Shown here: in pieces, positions 43,090 through 50,898 of the stretch
Numbering within the stretch: the stretch's first letter is position 1
Layout of the letters: every line of letters begins with the position of its first letter
Program-made: the position numbers and the translations under genes
NCBI RefSeq assembly: GCF_000620785.1
Contig: NZ_JIAI01000002.1
Span: 1,308,177 to 1,372,176, forward strand
DNA length: 64,000 bases
Reading direction: 5' to 3'
Source: Actinospineispora acaciae DSM 45401
GTDB taxonomy: Bacteria; Actinomycetota; Actinomycetes; Mycobacteriales; Pseudonocardiaceae
The notes under the pieces: model-generated
What the model saw: the letters and a program-made list of their open reading frames with translations, nothing else
Told to the model about the DNA's origin: nothing
Databases searched by the model: none

Positions 43090-43550
43090 CACTCGAGACG
43101 GAGTTCCTGTTCGAGATGGTCGACGACCTGCAGGCGCCGCTCGCGATCGGCCCCGGCCCGTTCGGCCGGCGGGTGTTCTTCGGTTCCGCCGGCGGCACCT
43201 TCGACGGGCCGAAGCTGCGCGGCGAGGTGCTGACGGTGGGCGGGGACTGGGGGCTGTTCCGGCCCGACGGCGGGCTGACCCTCGACGTGCGGCTGACGCT
43301 GCGGACGCACGACGGCGCACTGGTGCACATGACCTACGGCGGCCGGTGGGTCACGCCGCCGGAGCTGCGGGCCGACATGGCCGACCCGGTGAAGCGGTAC
43401 CGGGTCGATCCCGACCGATACTACTTCCGGACGAACCCGCTGTTCGAGACCGGTTCGGAGGAGTACGCCTGGCTCAACGACATCGTCTGCGTCGGCGTCG
43501 GGCGCCTCGTCGAGGGCGGCGTCGCGTACCGGGTCTTCCAGGTGCTCTGA
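43086..43550 (+). CDS. DUF3237 (UPF0311) family protein
   Basis: 154 aa beta-barrel-type protein. The family features ETEFLFEMVDDLQAPLAIGPG, GPKLRGEVLTVGGDWGLFRPDG and DPDRYYFRTNPLFETGSEEYAWLND are clear. Members often sit beside degradation enzymes, but no activity is established. The ATG overlaps the preceding gene, and the stop lies one base from the end of the convergent oxidoreductase gene. Confidence 0.83.
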   Translation: MTLETEFLFEMVDDLQAPLAIGPGPFGRRVFFGSAGGTFDGPKLRGEVLTVGGDWGLFRPDGGLTLDVRLTLRTHDGALVHMTYGGRWVTPPELRADMADPVKRYRVDPDRYYFRTNPLFETGSEEYAWLNDIVCVGVGRLVEGGVAYRVFQVL

Positions 43551-43551
43551 C

Positions 43552-44565
43552 TCAGGGCAGCTCGGCGGGGCCCTCGACCACCCGCATGCCGAGCTGGTCG
43601 GCGATCTCGGCCAGCACGTCCTGGACGGCGACCGTGTCGGCCAGCGGCATGATCTCGCTCTCGGTGTGCCCGCCGGCGATGCGGTCGGTGACCTCGGCCA
43701 ACTCGTGGGTGTAGCCGGCGCCGATGAGCGGGGTGTCGATGGTCTCCGGGTCGCGGCCGCGGCGGTGCAGCACGATCCGGGCGGGGTAGTGGAACCTCGG
43801 CGGCACCTGGATCCAGCCGCCGGTGCCGAGCACCCTGGCCTCGCCGGGCGCCGGGCTGCGCAGCGAGGCGAACAGCAGCGCGGAGCGGCCGCCCGGGTAG
43901 CGCAGCAGCACCGACTCCTCCACGTCGACGCCGGACTCGTGCACGACGCCGTGCGCGACGACCGCCTCCGGGGTGCCCAGCAGCATCTGGGCGAACGAGA
44001 CCGGGTAGACGCCCATGTGGAACAGCAGGCCGTCGCCGTCCTCGGGGCGGTAGGCCTGGGTCGCCGGATCGACCGGGTGGCGCACCCCGAGGTCCGCGGT
44101 CACCGTGCACACCTCGCCGATCGCCCCGTCGGCCACCAGCTCGCGCAACCGGGCCACGGCCGGGCAGAACCGCGTCCACATCGCCTCCATGGCGAAGCGA
44201 CCGGCCGTACCCGCCGCCGCGACGACCTCCCGGGTGGCCGCCGGGGTGACCGTGAACGACTTCTCCACCAGCACCGCCTTGCCGGCGCCCAGCGCGGCCA
44301 GGGCCAGCGCGCGATGGGTGGGATGCGGGGTGGCCAGGTAGACCACGTCCACCTCCGGGTCGTCGAGCAGCGCCCGGTACGAGCCGTGCGCCCTCGGGGT
44401 CCGCGCCCGGCCGGTGGCGGCGGCATGCGCGGCGGCGAACGCCTCCGCCCGACGGGCCGAGCGCGAGCCGACGGCGGTGAGCTCCGCGTCCGGCACGTGG
44501 ATCAGGTCCCCGAGCACCTTGGCCGCGATCGGTCCCGGCCCGGCCACACCCCACCGCACGGTCAT
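43552..44565 (-). CDS. Gfo/Idh/MocA family oxidoreductase
   Basis: 337 aa NAD(P)-dependent dehydrogenase of the sugar/polyol type. N-terminal WGVAGPGPIAAKVLGDL (dinucleotide fold), [29 protein letters not shown], with the conserved EK of the family, and AMEAMWTRFCPAV, the dihydrodiol/sugar dehydrogenase variant. The ATG at 44565 starts directly at the fold; an in-frame ATG 18 nt upstream is possible. It is divergent from the GNAT/racemase operon across a region with ATACG palindromes. Substrate unknown. Confidence 0.87.
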   Translation of the reverse strand: MTVRWGVAGPGPIAAKVLGDLIHVPDAELTAVGSRSARRAEAFAAAHAAATGRARTPRAHGSYRALLDDPEVDVVYLATPHPTHRALALAALGAGKAVLVEKSFTVTPAATREVVAAAGTAGRFAMEAMWTRFCPAVARLRELVADGAIGEVCTVTADLGVRHPVDPATQAYRPEDGDGLLFHMGVYPVSFAQMLLGTPEAVVAHGVVHESGVDVEESVLLRYPGGRSALLFASLRSPAPGEARVLGTGGWIQVPPRFHYPARIVLHRRGRDPETIDTPLIGAGYTHELAEVTDRIAGGHTESEIMPLADTVAVQDVLAEIADQLGMRVVEGPAELP

Positions 44566-44601
44566 GCCCCGATCATGGCTCATCCGTCGTGAAGGGATTA
44601 G

Positions 44602-44668
44602 ATACGGAACATAAGTAGGCCCACGACCTCCTGTGGAAATGGTACGGTGCCGGATATACGGACCGTAT
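44602..44668. promoter_or_regulatory. ATACG-N3-CGTAT operator region of the GNAT/racemase operon
   Basis: A perfect palindrome ATACGGACCGTAT at 44656-44668 and a weaker relative ATACGGAACATAA at 44602-44614. The same ATACG-N3-CGTAT pattern occurs at 55289-55301 in the promoter of the M20/D-aminoacylase cluster, suggesting a shared regulator. Confidence 0.6.
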
Positions 44669-44682
44669 GTTTGGAGGGCACG

Positions 44683-45447
44683 CTGAGCGGGGTCGAGGTG
44701 CGAGCGCTCGTCGAGCCGGCCGAGATGCGGGAGGCGGTGCGGCTGTACCGGGACGTCTTCAAGCTGGCGTCGACCGACCCGGCGGTGAGCCCCCGGCTGC
44801 TGGCCTCGCTGGCGCGCCACGGCGGTTCGGTGATCGGGGCGTTCCTGGGCGCCGAGCTGGTCGGCTTCGCCTACGGCTTCCCGGGGGTCGACGGGTCCGG
44901 GGACGTCTACCACTACTCGCAGTCCGCGGTGGTGCGGGACGACCAGCAGGGGCGGGGGATCGGCCGGGCGCTCAAGCTCGGGCAGCGAGAGCGGGTGCTC
45001 GCCACCGGGGTCACCAGCATGCGTTGGGCGTTCGACCCGGTCCGCACCCACAACGCGCACTTCAACCTGGACGTGCTGGGCGCGGTGGCCAGGTGGTTCG
45101 AGCCGAACATGCTCGGGATCGAGGACGTCGGGCGCGACCGGGGCATGCGCACCGACCGGCTGGTGGTTTCCTGGGACCTGACCGGCGGCGCCCGGGTGAG
45201 AGCACCGGAGGCGCCGGCGGGGAAGCGGCCGGGGTGGGGGAGCGTCGTCGCGGACGGCGACGCGACGCTGCTCGGGATGCCCCGGGACTGGGATGCGCTG
45301 GTCGCCTCGGACCGGGCCGGGGCCGTGGAGCTGCGCGAACGCGTCGCCGAGGTGCTCGGCGGGCTGTTCGCGGACGGCCATGTGGCCGTCTCCTGCCGGG
45401 TAGTCGACGCGGACACCGCCGTCTACCGGATCGAGGCGGGCCGATGA
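44683..45447 (+). CDS. COG3375-type GNAT N-acyltransferase, probable CTG start
   Basis: 254 aa. The GNAT core is visible: YHYSQSAVVRDDQQGRGIGR contains the acetyl-CoA loop, followed by MRWAFDPVRTHNAHFNLDVLGAVA and MRTDRLVVSWDL, the hallmarks of the COG3375 family found next to N-succinylamino-acid racemases. It would transfer an acyl group, probably succinyl, to the amino group of a D-amino acid. The CTG at 44683 has GGAGGG at 4 nt and keeps the first beta strand (VEVRAL); GTG at 44698 is the alternative, and a GTG at 44647 lacks a ribosome site and would overlap the operator. It overlaps the racemase gene by ATGA. Confidence 0.82.
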   Translation: MSGVEVRALVEPAEMREAVRLYRDVFKLASTDPAVSPRLLASLARHGGSVIGAFLGAELVGFAYGFPGVDGSGDVYHYSQSAVVRDDQQGRGIGRALKLGQRERVLATGVTSMRWAFDPVRTHNAHFNLDVLGAVARWFEPNMLGIEDVGRDRGMRTDRLVVSWDLTGGARVRAPEAPAGKRPGWGSVVADGDATLLGMPRDWDALVASDRAGAVELRERVAEVLGGLFADGHVAVSCRVVDADTAVYRIEAGR

Positions 45448-46562
45448 CCAGGATCGTCGAGGTGGAGGCGTTCCGGCTGGGCCTGCCGCTGGTGCACACC
45501 TTCCAGACCAGCTCGCACCGCAAGTCCCAGCTGGAGCACATCCTGGTCAGGGTCCGTGACGGCGAGGGCCGGCACGGCTGGGGCGAGATCGCCTCGCCGA
45601 GCGACCCGTACTACGGCCCGGAGACCGTCGACACCTGCTGGCTGATGCTGTGCCGCTACCTGGCGCCCGCGCTGCTCGGCACCGAGTGGGAGCACCCGGG
45701 CGGGGCGTCGCGGGCCTGGGCGAAGGTCCGGGGCCAGCACTTCGCGAAGGCCGGGCTGGACGTCGCCTGCTGGGACCTCTGGGCGCGCGCCCACGACCGG
45801 CCGCTCGCGCACGCGCTCGGCGGCACCCGCGAGCGCATCGCCGCCGGCGTCAGCCTGGGCATCGAGCCGACCATCGACGACCTGCTCGCCCAGGTCGCGC
45901 GGCACGCCGGGGACGGCTACCGCAGGGTGAAGCTCAAGATCGCGCCGGGCTGGGACGTCGAGCCGGTGCGGGCGGTGCGGGCGGCGTTCCCGGACCTGGC
46001 GGTGCAGGTGGACGCGAACGGCGGCTACCCGGAGGAGCCCGAGGCGCTCGCCGTGTTCCGGGACCTGGATCACCTCGGGCTGCTCATGATCGAGCAGCCG
46101 TTCCCGCCCGGCGCGCTGGCCGCGCACGCCCGCCTCGCCGAGGGCCTCCAGACGCCGGTGTGCCTGGACGAGTCGGTCGCCGACCTGGACCAGCTGGACT
46201 CGGCGATCGCGCTGCGGGCCGGCACGGTGCTGAACATCAAGGTGTCCCGGATGGGCGGGCTCACCCCGGCCAGGGAGGCGCACCAGCGCGCGGTGGATGC
46301 GGGCTGGCGGGTGTGGTGCGGCGGCATGCATGAGTTCGGCGTGGGCCGCGCCGCGAACGTGGCGCTGGCCGCGCTGCCCGGCTTCGACCTGCCCAGCGAC
46401 GTCTCCGGCTCGGACAAGTACTACGCGCGCGACGTGGTCGACCCGCCGATCCGCGCGGTCGCCGGCCAGGTGGCGGTGCCGACGACGCCCGGGCTCGGCC
46501 ACGAGGTCGACGAGCCGTTCATCCGCGCGACCGCCACCGCCCACCACGTCGCGACCCCCTGA
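45444..46562 (+). CDS. N-acyl/N-succinylamino-acid racemase (enolase superfamily)
   Basis: 372 aa of the muconate-lactonising subgroup. Catalytic elements: GQHFAKAGLDVACWDLWARA, the KxK pair in YRRVKLKIAPGW, metal ligands Asp in VQVDANGGY, Glu in MIEQPF and Asp in CLDESV, the second catalytic Lys in NIKVSRMGG, and WCGGMHEFGVGRAANVALAA. The family includes o-succinylbenzoate synthase, but no menaquinone genes are near. The coupling to a COG3375 acyltransferase points to racemisation of N-acylamino acids in the D-to-L conversion pathway known from Geobacillus. ATGA overlap with the GNAT gene. Confidence 0.87.
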   Translation: MTRIVEVEAFRLGLPLVHTFQTSSHRKSQLEHILVRVRDGEGRHGWGEIASPSDPYYGPETVDTCWLMLCRYLAPALLGTEWEHPGGASRAWAKVRGQHFAKAGLDVACWDLWARAHDRPLAHALGGTRERIAAGVSLGIEPTIDDLLAQVARHAGDGYRRVKLKIAPGWDVEPVRAVRAAFPDLAVQVDANGGYPEEPEALAVFRDLDHLGLLMIEQPFPPGALAAHARLAEGLQTPVCLDESVADLDQLDSAIALRAGTVLNIKVSRMGGLTPAREAHQRAVDAGWRVWCGGMHEFGVGRAANVALAALPGFDLPSDVSGSDKYYARDVVDPPIRAVAGQVAVPTTPGLGHEVDEPFIRATATAHHVATP

Positions 46563-46571
46563 CCGGCCACC

Positions 46572-48335
46572 TCAGCCGCGGCTGGCGATGCGCCAGTGCC
46601 GGGACCGCTCGTACTGCCGTTGCATCCGCGCGAACGCCCCGCCGGTGTGCATCAGCTCCGACGGGGTGCCGGACTCGGCGACGCGGCCGTCGTCGAGCGA
46701 GACCACGTGGTCGGCCGCGGCCAGGGTGGCCGGGCGGTGCGCGATCACGATCACCGTGCGGTCCGGGTCGCTGCCGAGGTTGGCGATGGCCTGGGTGATC
46801 GCCGCCTCGTTCTCCGGGTCGAGCGCGGAGCTGGCCTCGTCGACGAGCACGATGCGCGCCCGCTTGAGCATCGCCCTGGCGATCGCCACCCGCTGGCGTT
46901 CGCCGCCGGAGAGCTGGGCGCCGGCCTCGCCCACGCGGGTCCGCCAGCCGTCGGGCAGCCGCTCGATCACCTCGTCGAGCCGCGCCGAGGCGGCCGCCTT
47001 CTCCAGCTCGTCGCGGGTCGCCTCCGGGTGCGCCAGGCGCAGGTTGTCCTCGATGGTGTCGTCGAACAGGTAGACGTCCTGGAAGACGATGGCGATCTCG
47101 TCGAGCAGCACGGCAGGGTCGAGCTCGCGGACGTCGACGCCGCCGACGAGCACCCGCCCGGAGTCGACGTCGAAGAACCGGGCGATGAGCCGGGTGACCG
47201 TCGTCTTCCCCGACCCCGACGGCCCGACCAGCGCGGTCGTGGTGCCCGGGCGGCAGCGCATCGACACCTCGCGCAGCGCGGCGGCCCGGGTGTCGGAACC
47301 GCCCGGGTAGGTGAAGCTGACGCCCAGGAGCTCGACGTCGGCCCGGTCGATGGAACGCACCGGGCCGGGCGGCACCGGCAGCGTGGGGGTGGCCAGCAGC
47401 AGCTCGATGCGCGCGATCTTGTTCGTCATCGCCCGCAGCGCCCCGATCAGCTCGATGAGGTTGCCCAGCGGCTCCAGGAACCGGGCGGCCAGCACCAGCA
47501 GCACGACCGCCTCGGCGACCGCGACGCGCTCGACCAGCACCAGCTCGGCGACCAGCGCGAGCACCGCGACGAACCCGCCCATGATCACGGCGGTGTAGGT
47601 GAAGAACGGCCGCCGCGCGCGGCGCATGCCGTCCCGGTAGGTCTCGCGGTGGTCGACCAGCGCGTCCCACATCCGGGGGGTGCCGTCGGCGAGGCCCGAG
47701 GCGCGCAGCACCGGCTGGGCCTGGCCGAGCTCGATCGCCCGCCCGGCGACCCCGGCCGAGGCGCGCTCCAGCTCGATCTCGGCGAGCTCGGCGATGCGCC
47801 CGGCGCGCCGCAGCGCCCACGAGGCGACCAGCGCGATCACGCACAGCAGCAGGCCCATCCGCCAGTCCACCGCGAACGTCACGGCGACGACGGTCGCGGG
47901 CAGCAGCGTCGAGGTGATCGCGGGTCCGGCGACGGTCACGGCCAGGTGCGCGGCGTCGCCCACGTCCGCGGTGACCCCTCGCGCCAGCCTGGCCTTGTGC
48001 TCGGCGGTGAACCAGCCAAGCGGCAGCGTGCTCACGTGGCGCATCAACGTCCGCCGCAGCTGCGCCGCGAGCACCCCGGAGGCCTTGAACCCGACGGGGG
48101 TGGCGACGATGCACAGCACCGCGTACGCGGCCGCGCCGATCCCGCCGAGCACCAGCCACGGCGTGGCCTCGGCCAGCGCTTCGGCGCGGTCGGGTCCGGG
48201 TCGGATCACGGCGTCCAGGATCGGGACCAGCAGGCCGAGCAGGAGCCCCTGCAGGACGGCCTGCGCCGCCGTGAGCGACCACAGCCGGCCCAGCAGCGCC
48301 GGCTCCGGCCACAACCGGTAGAGCCTGCGGATCAT
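46572..48335 (-). CDS. ABC exporter-fold transporter, IrtB-like half (membrane + ATPase)
   Basis: 587 aa. An N-terminal six-helix ABC_membrane domain (LWSLTAAQAVLQGLLLGLLV) is followed by an ATPase: Walker A ALVGPSGSGKTTVTRLIARF, signature QLSGGERQRVAIARAM, Walker B IVLVDEASSALD. In such heterodimers (IrtAB, YbtPQ) the exporter fold imports ferric siderophores. The ATG at 48335 overlaps the stop of the partner gene (ATGA). An iron box precedes the partner, so both subunits should be made when iron is scarce. Confidence 0.85.
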   Translation of the reverse strand: MIRRLYRLWPEPALLGRLWSLTAAQAVLQGLLLGLLVPILDAVIRPGPDRAEALAEATPWLVLGGIGAAAYAVLCIVATPVGFKASGVLAAQLRRTLMRHVSTLPLGWFTAEHKARLARGVTADVGDAAHLAVTVAGPAITSTLLPATVVAVTFAVDWRMGLLLCVIALVASWALRRAGRIAELAEIELERASAGVAGRAIELGQAQPVLRASGLADGTPRMWDALVDHRETYRDGMRRARRPFFTYTAVIMGGFVAVLALVAELVLVERVAVAEAVVLLVLAARFLEPLGNLIELIGALRAMTNKIARIELLLATPTLPVPPGPVRSIDRADVELLGVSFTYPGGSDTRAAALREVSMRCRPGTTTALVGPSGSGKTTVTRLIARFFDVDSGRVLVGGVDVRELDPAVLLDEIAIVFQDVYLFDDTIEDNLRLAHPEATRDELEKAAASARLDEVIERLPDGWRTRVGEAGAQLSGGERQRVAIARAMLKRARIVLVDEASSALDPENEAAITQAIANLGSDPDRTVIVIAHRPATLAAADHVVSLDDGRVAESGTPSELMHTGGAFARMQRQYERSRHWRIASRG

Positions 48336-50122
48336 GCCGGCACCCCTTCCTGCGCGGCCCACATCCGGGCGTACAGCCCGCCGCGCGCGAGCAGCTCGTC
48401 GTGGCCGCCGCGCTCGACCAGCCGCCCGTTGTCGAGCACCAGGATCTGGTCGGCGCCGGCGATGGTGTGCAGCCGGTGGGCGATCACCAGCACCGTCTTG
48501 CCCACGGCCAGGGTGGCTAGCGCGTCCTGGACCGCCGCCTCGCTGTCCGGGTCCAGCGCGGCCGTCGCCTCGTCCAGCACGACGATCGGCGCCCCGGACA
48601 GGATCGCCCGCGCGATCGTGAGCCGCTGGCGCTCACCGCCGGACAGGCTGCCCCCGCCCGCGTCGAGCGGCGTGTCGTACCCCTCGGGCAGCCGTTCGAT
48701 CACGTCGTGGATGTGCGCGGCGGCGGCCGCCGCGCGGACCTCGGCGTCGCCCGCGTCGGGCCGGCCGATGCGGATGTTCTCCGCCACGCTGTCGCGCAGC
48801 AGCGCGACGTCCTGGAACACCAGCGACATCGACGCCAGCAGCTCGGCGGACGGGATCGAGCGCACGTCGACGCCACCGATGCGCACCGCCCCGTCCGACA
48901 CGTCGTAGAACCGGGGCAGCAGGCTGGCCAGCGTCGTCTTGCCGGCGCCCGACGGCCCCACGATCGCCGTCACCCGCCCGGGCGGGCAGACGGCGCTGAC
49001 GTCGGTGACCGCGTTGGTCACCCCGTCGTAGGAGAACGTCACGCGGTCGAACTCGACGCCGTGACCGGCCGGCCGGTGCGGGCGCTCGGGCTCGGGCAGC
49101 GGCGCGCGGGACAGCAGCCGCTCGATGTTGGCCGCGCCCATCCGGCCCTTGCGCACGCCCTGCATGGCGGACACGGCCGGCATGACCGAGTTCGGCAGGC
49201 CGATCGCGACGACCAGGAACGCCACCAGGTCCGCGACCGCGAGCGACCCGCCGGCGAGGAGGAGCAGCCCGGCGACGGTCACGGCGACCAGCACAGCCAT
49301 CTCCGAGCCCAGCACGCGCGTGACCGCCGAGCTGTAGCGCACCTCGGCCACCCACGCCGCGAACGCGTTGGTGTGCTCGTCCACCGCCTCGTCGAAGCGG
49401 CGCAGCACGCGGCCCCCGGTGCCGAAGGTCTTGACCACCTGGATGCCGTCGGCGTACTCGACGCTCGCGGCGCTGATCCGCGCCTCGGCGGCGACCAGCC
49501 GGTTCATGTGGGTCGTCATGGACCGCATCGAGATCCGGAACGAGAGCGCCATCAGCCCCAGCAGGCCGAGCGTGACCAGCGCCAGCGGGACGTCCACGAC
49601 CAGCAGGTACGCCGCCCCGACGACCATCACCGTGACGGCCCCGGTCAACTGCCCAAGGGCGTGCGCGATGACCTCGTGCATCTCCTCCAGGTCGCCCGTC
49701 ATGGCCCGCTTGACCTTGCCCGAGCCCGAGGCGCGGAACCAGCCCAGCGGCAGCGCGCCGAGGTGGCGCACGATCCGCGCGCGCAGCTCGTAGAGGATCT
49801 TCGCGTCCGCGTAGTGGCCCACCCGGGAGGACTGGACGAGCAGCAGCAGCCACAGGCTCGCGGCCGCGGCGCCGACGCCTACCCACGTCCAGATCCTCGC
49901 GGGCTCCGCCTCGGGGCCGTCGAGCATGGCCCGCGCGATCTCCGCGAACGCGATGTACGGCACGATCCCGGCCGCCGCGCCCAGCGTCGAGAGGATCGCG
50001 CAGGCCACGAGGTGGGTCCTGATCGGAGCGAGCAGCCGCGCCAGCGCTCCGGTCTTCGCCAGCCCGGGCGGGGGGTCGGGCTCCGATGCGGCGACCGTGC
50101 GGGTGTCCGTCGTGGTGCTCAC
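48332..50122 (-). CDS. ABC exporter-fold transporter, IrtA/YbtP-like half
   Basis: 596 aa, membrane domain then ATPase: Walker A AIVGPSGAGKTTLASLLPRF, signature SLSGGERQRLTIARAI, Walker B IVVLDEATAALD. It lacks the N-terminal siderophore-interacting reductase domain of mycobacterial IrtA, so iron must be released by another enzyme. Start GTG at 50122 with AGGAGG at 10 nt. The minus-strand promoter (TTGAAG at 50168-50173, TCGTAG at 50145-50150) brackets an IdeR/DmdR-type iron box. Ferric-siderophore import is the favoured role; siderophore export is possible. Confidence 0.86.
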   Translation of the reverse strand: MSTTTDTRTVAASEPDPPPGLAKTGALARLLAPIRTHLVACAILSTLGAAAGIVPYIAFAEIARAMLDGPEAEPARIWTWVGVGAAAASLWLLLLVQSSRVGHYADAKILYELRARIVRHLGALPLGWFRASGSGKVKRAMTGDLEEMHEVIAHALGQLTGAVTVMVVGAAYLLVVDVPLALVTLGLLGLMALSFRISMRSMTTHMNRLVAAEARISAASVEYADGIQVVKTFGTGGRVLRRFDEAVDEHTNAFAAWVAEVRYSSAVTRVLGSEMAVLVAVTVAGLLLLAGGSLAVADLVAFLVVAIGLPNSVMPAVSAMQGVRKGRMGAANIERLLSRAPLPEPERPHRPAGHGVEFDRVTFSYDGVTNAVTDVSAVCPPGRVTAIVGPSGAGKTTLASLLPRFYDVSDGAVRIGGVDVRSIPSAELLASMSLVFQDVALLRDSVAENIRIGRPDAGDAEVRAAAAAAHIHDVIERLPEGYDTPLDAGGGSLSGGERQRLTIARAILSGAPIVVLDEATAALDPDSEAAVQDALATLAVGKTVLVIAHRLHTIAGADQILVLDNGRLVERGGHDELLARGGLYARMWAAQEGVPA

Positions 50123-50148
50123 GTCTGTCGTTCCTCCTGGGGAGCTAC

Positions 50149-50167
50149 GAAGGCATGCCTAACCTGA
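50149..50167. promoter_or_regulatory. DtxR/IdeR-type iron box
   Basis: GAAGGCATGCCTAACCTGA on the plus strand; its complement agrees with the consensus TTAGGTTAGGCTAACCTAA at 14 of 19 positions. It fills the spacer between the -35 and -10 of the ABC operon and lies 29 bp before the MerR gene, so iron-loaded repressor would shut off the importer and possibly the regulator. Confidence 0.75.
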
Positions 50168-50196
50168 CTTCAATCTTGTTTCTTCAAGGGAACTTG

Positions 50197-50838
50197 ATGT
50201 CAAATCGACACATGTGGGAGACACGTGGTGTCACGATCGCCCAGGCGGCGGCGCTCTACGGCCTTGCCCCGTCGACGCTGCGGTGGTGGGAGTCGCAGCG
50301 GGTGCTTCCCGAGCCGCCGAGGGTCGGCGGTCGCCGGGTCTACACCGAGACCGAGCTGCGTCGCATCGGCCTGGCCTACCTGTGCTGTGTCGTGGGCGCG
50401 ATGCCCCTCGACCAGGCGTCGGTCGTGACCGAGGGCAGCCGCAGCCGGCACTGGCACAGCACCGTCCGGCGCCACGCCGGGCTGGTCGAGGAGAAGATCA
50501 AGCAGCTGCGGAGCGCCCACGAGTACCTGCTGCACCTGCTGCTCTGCCCGGACGAGGACATCGTGGCCGACTGCCCGTATCTGGATGACGAGTTGGTGAA
50601 GCGCACGCCGCGCGGGCTGGTCGGGACGCCGAACCTCGTCGCCGCTGCGCGGTCGGCGCGCCGGAAGCGTGATGAAAAACGTCCACGGCGTGACGAAAAT
50701 GCCGGGGCGGCGGCCGGCCGCTGTGCCGTGTGCGCGAGTCCGTTCACCCAGCCGGCGCGCGGCCGCCGCCGCACGTACTGCTCGCGCGCGTGCCAGCAAC
50801 GGCGGTACCGACAGCGCCGTGGGCTGCCGCACAGCTAG
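50197..50838 (+). CDS. MerR-like regulator with C-terminal zinc ribbon
   Basis: 213 aa. Residues 10-80 form a MerR-type helix-turn-helix and wing (TIAQAAALYGLAPSTLRWWE, VGGRRVYTETELRRIGLAYL), then a coiled-coil stretch (LVEEKIKQLRSAHEYLLHLL) typical of MerR dimers. The C-terminus carries a Cys4 ribbon, CAVCASPF...RTYCSRACQQRRYRQRR, a motif common in actinomycete DNA-binding or zinc-finger tails. The ATG at 50197 follows AAGGGA at 6 nt. Divergent from the iron-regulated ABC pair, it may regulate it in addition to the iron repressor. Confidence 0.8.
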   Translation: MSNRHMWETRGVTIAQAAALYGLAPSTLRWWESQRVLPEPPRVGGRRVYTETELRRIGLAYLCCVVGAMPLDQASVVTEGSRSRHWHSTVRRHAGLVEEKIKQLRSAHEYLLHLLLCPDEDIVADCPYLDDELVKRTPRGLVGTPNLVAAARSARRKRDEKRPRRDENAGAAAGRCAVCASPFTQPARGRRRTYCSRACQQRRYRQRRGLPHS

Positions 50839-50840
50839 GT

Positions 50841-50876
50841 GGGCCGCCGCACACGCCGCACCGTGCGCGACGGCCC
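50841..50876. terminator. Hairpin between convergent MerR and serine-hydrolase genes
   Basis: GGGCCG (50841-50846) pairs with CGGCCC (50871-50876), enclosing further complementary GCAC/GTGC segments. It lies 3 bp after the MerR stop and 22 bp before the end of the convergent gene, so it could terminate both. Confidence 0.45.
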
Positions 50877-50898
50877 AGCAAGGTGTGCGACGCGGGGG

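Noticed and set aside
45444-46562. o-Succinylbenzoate synthase (menaquinone synthesis) as the first-choice call
   Set aside because: Sequence cannot fully exclude it, but no menaquinone genes are nearby and the coupled COG3375 acyltransferase favours the N-acylamino-acid racemase role.
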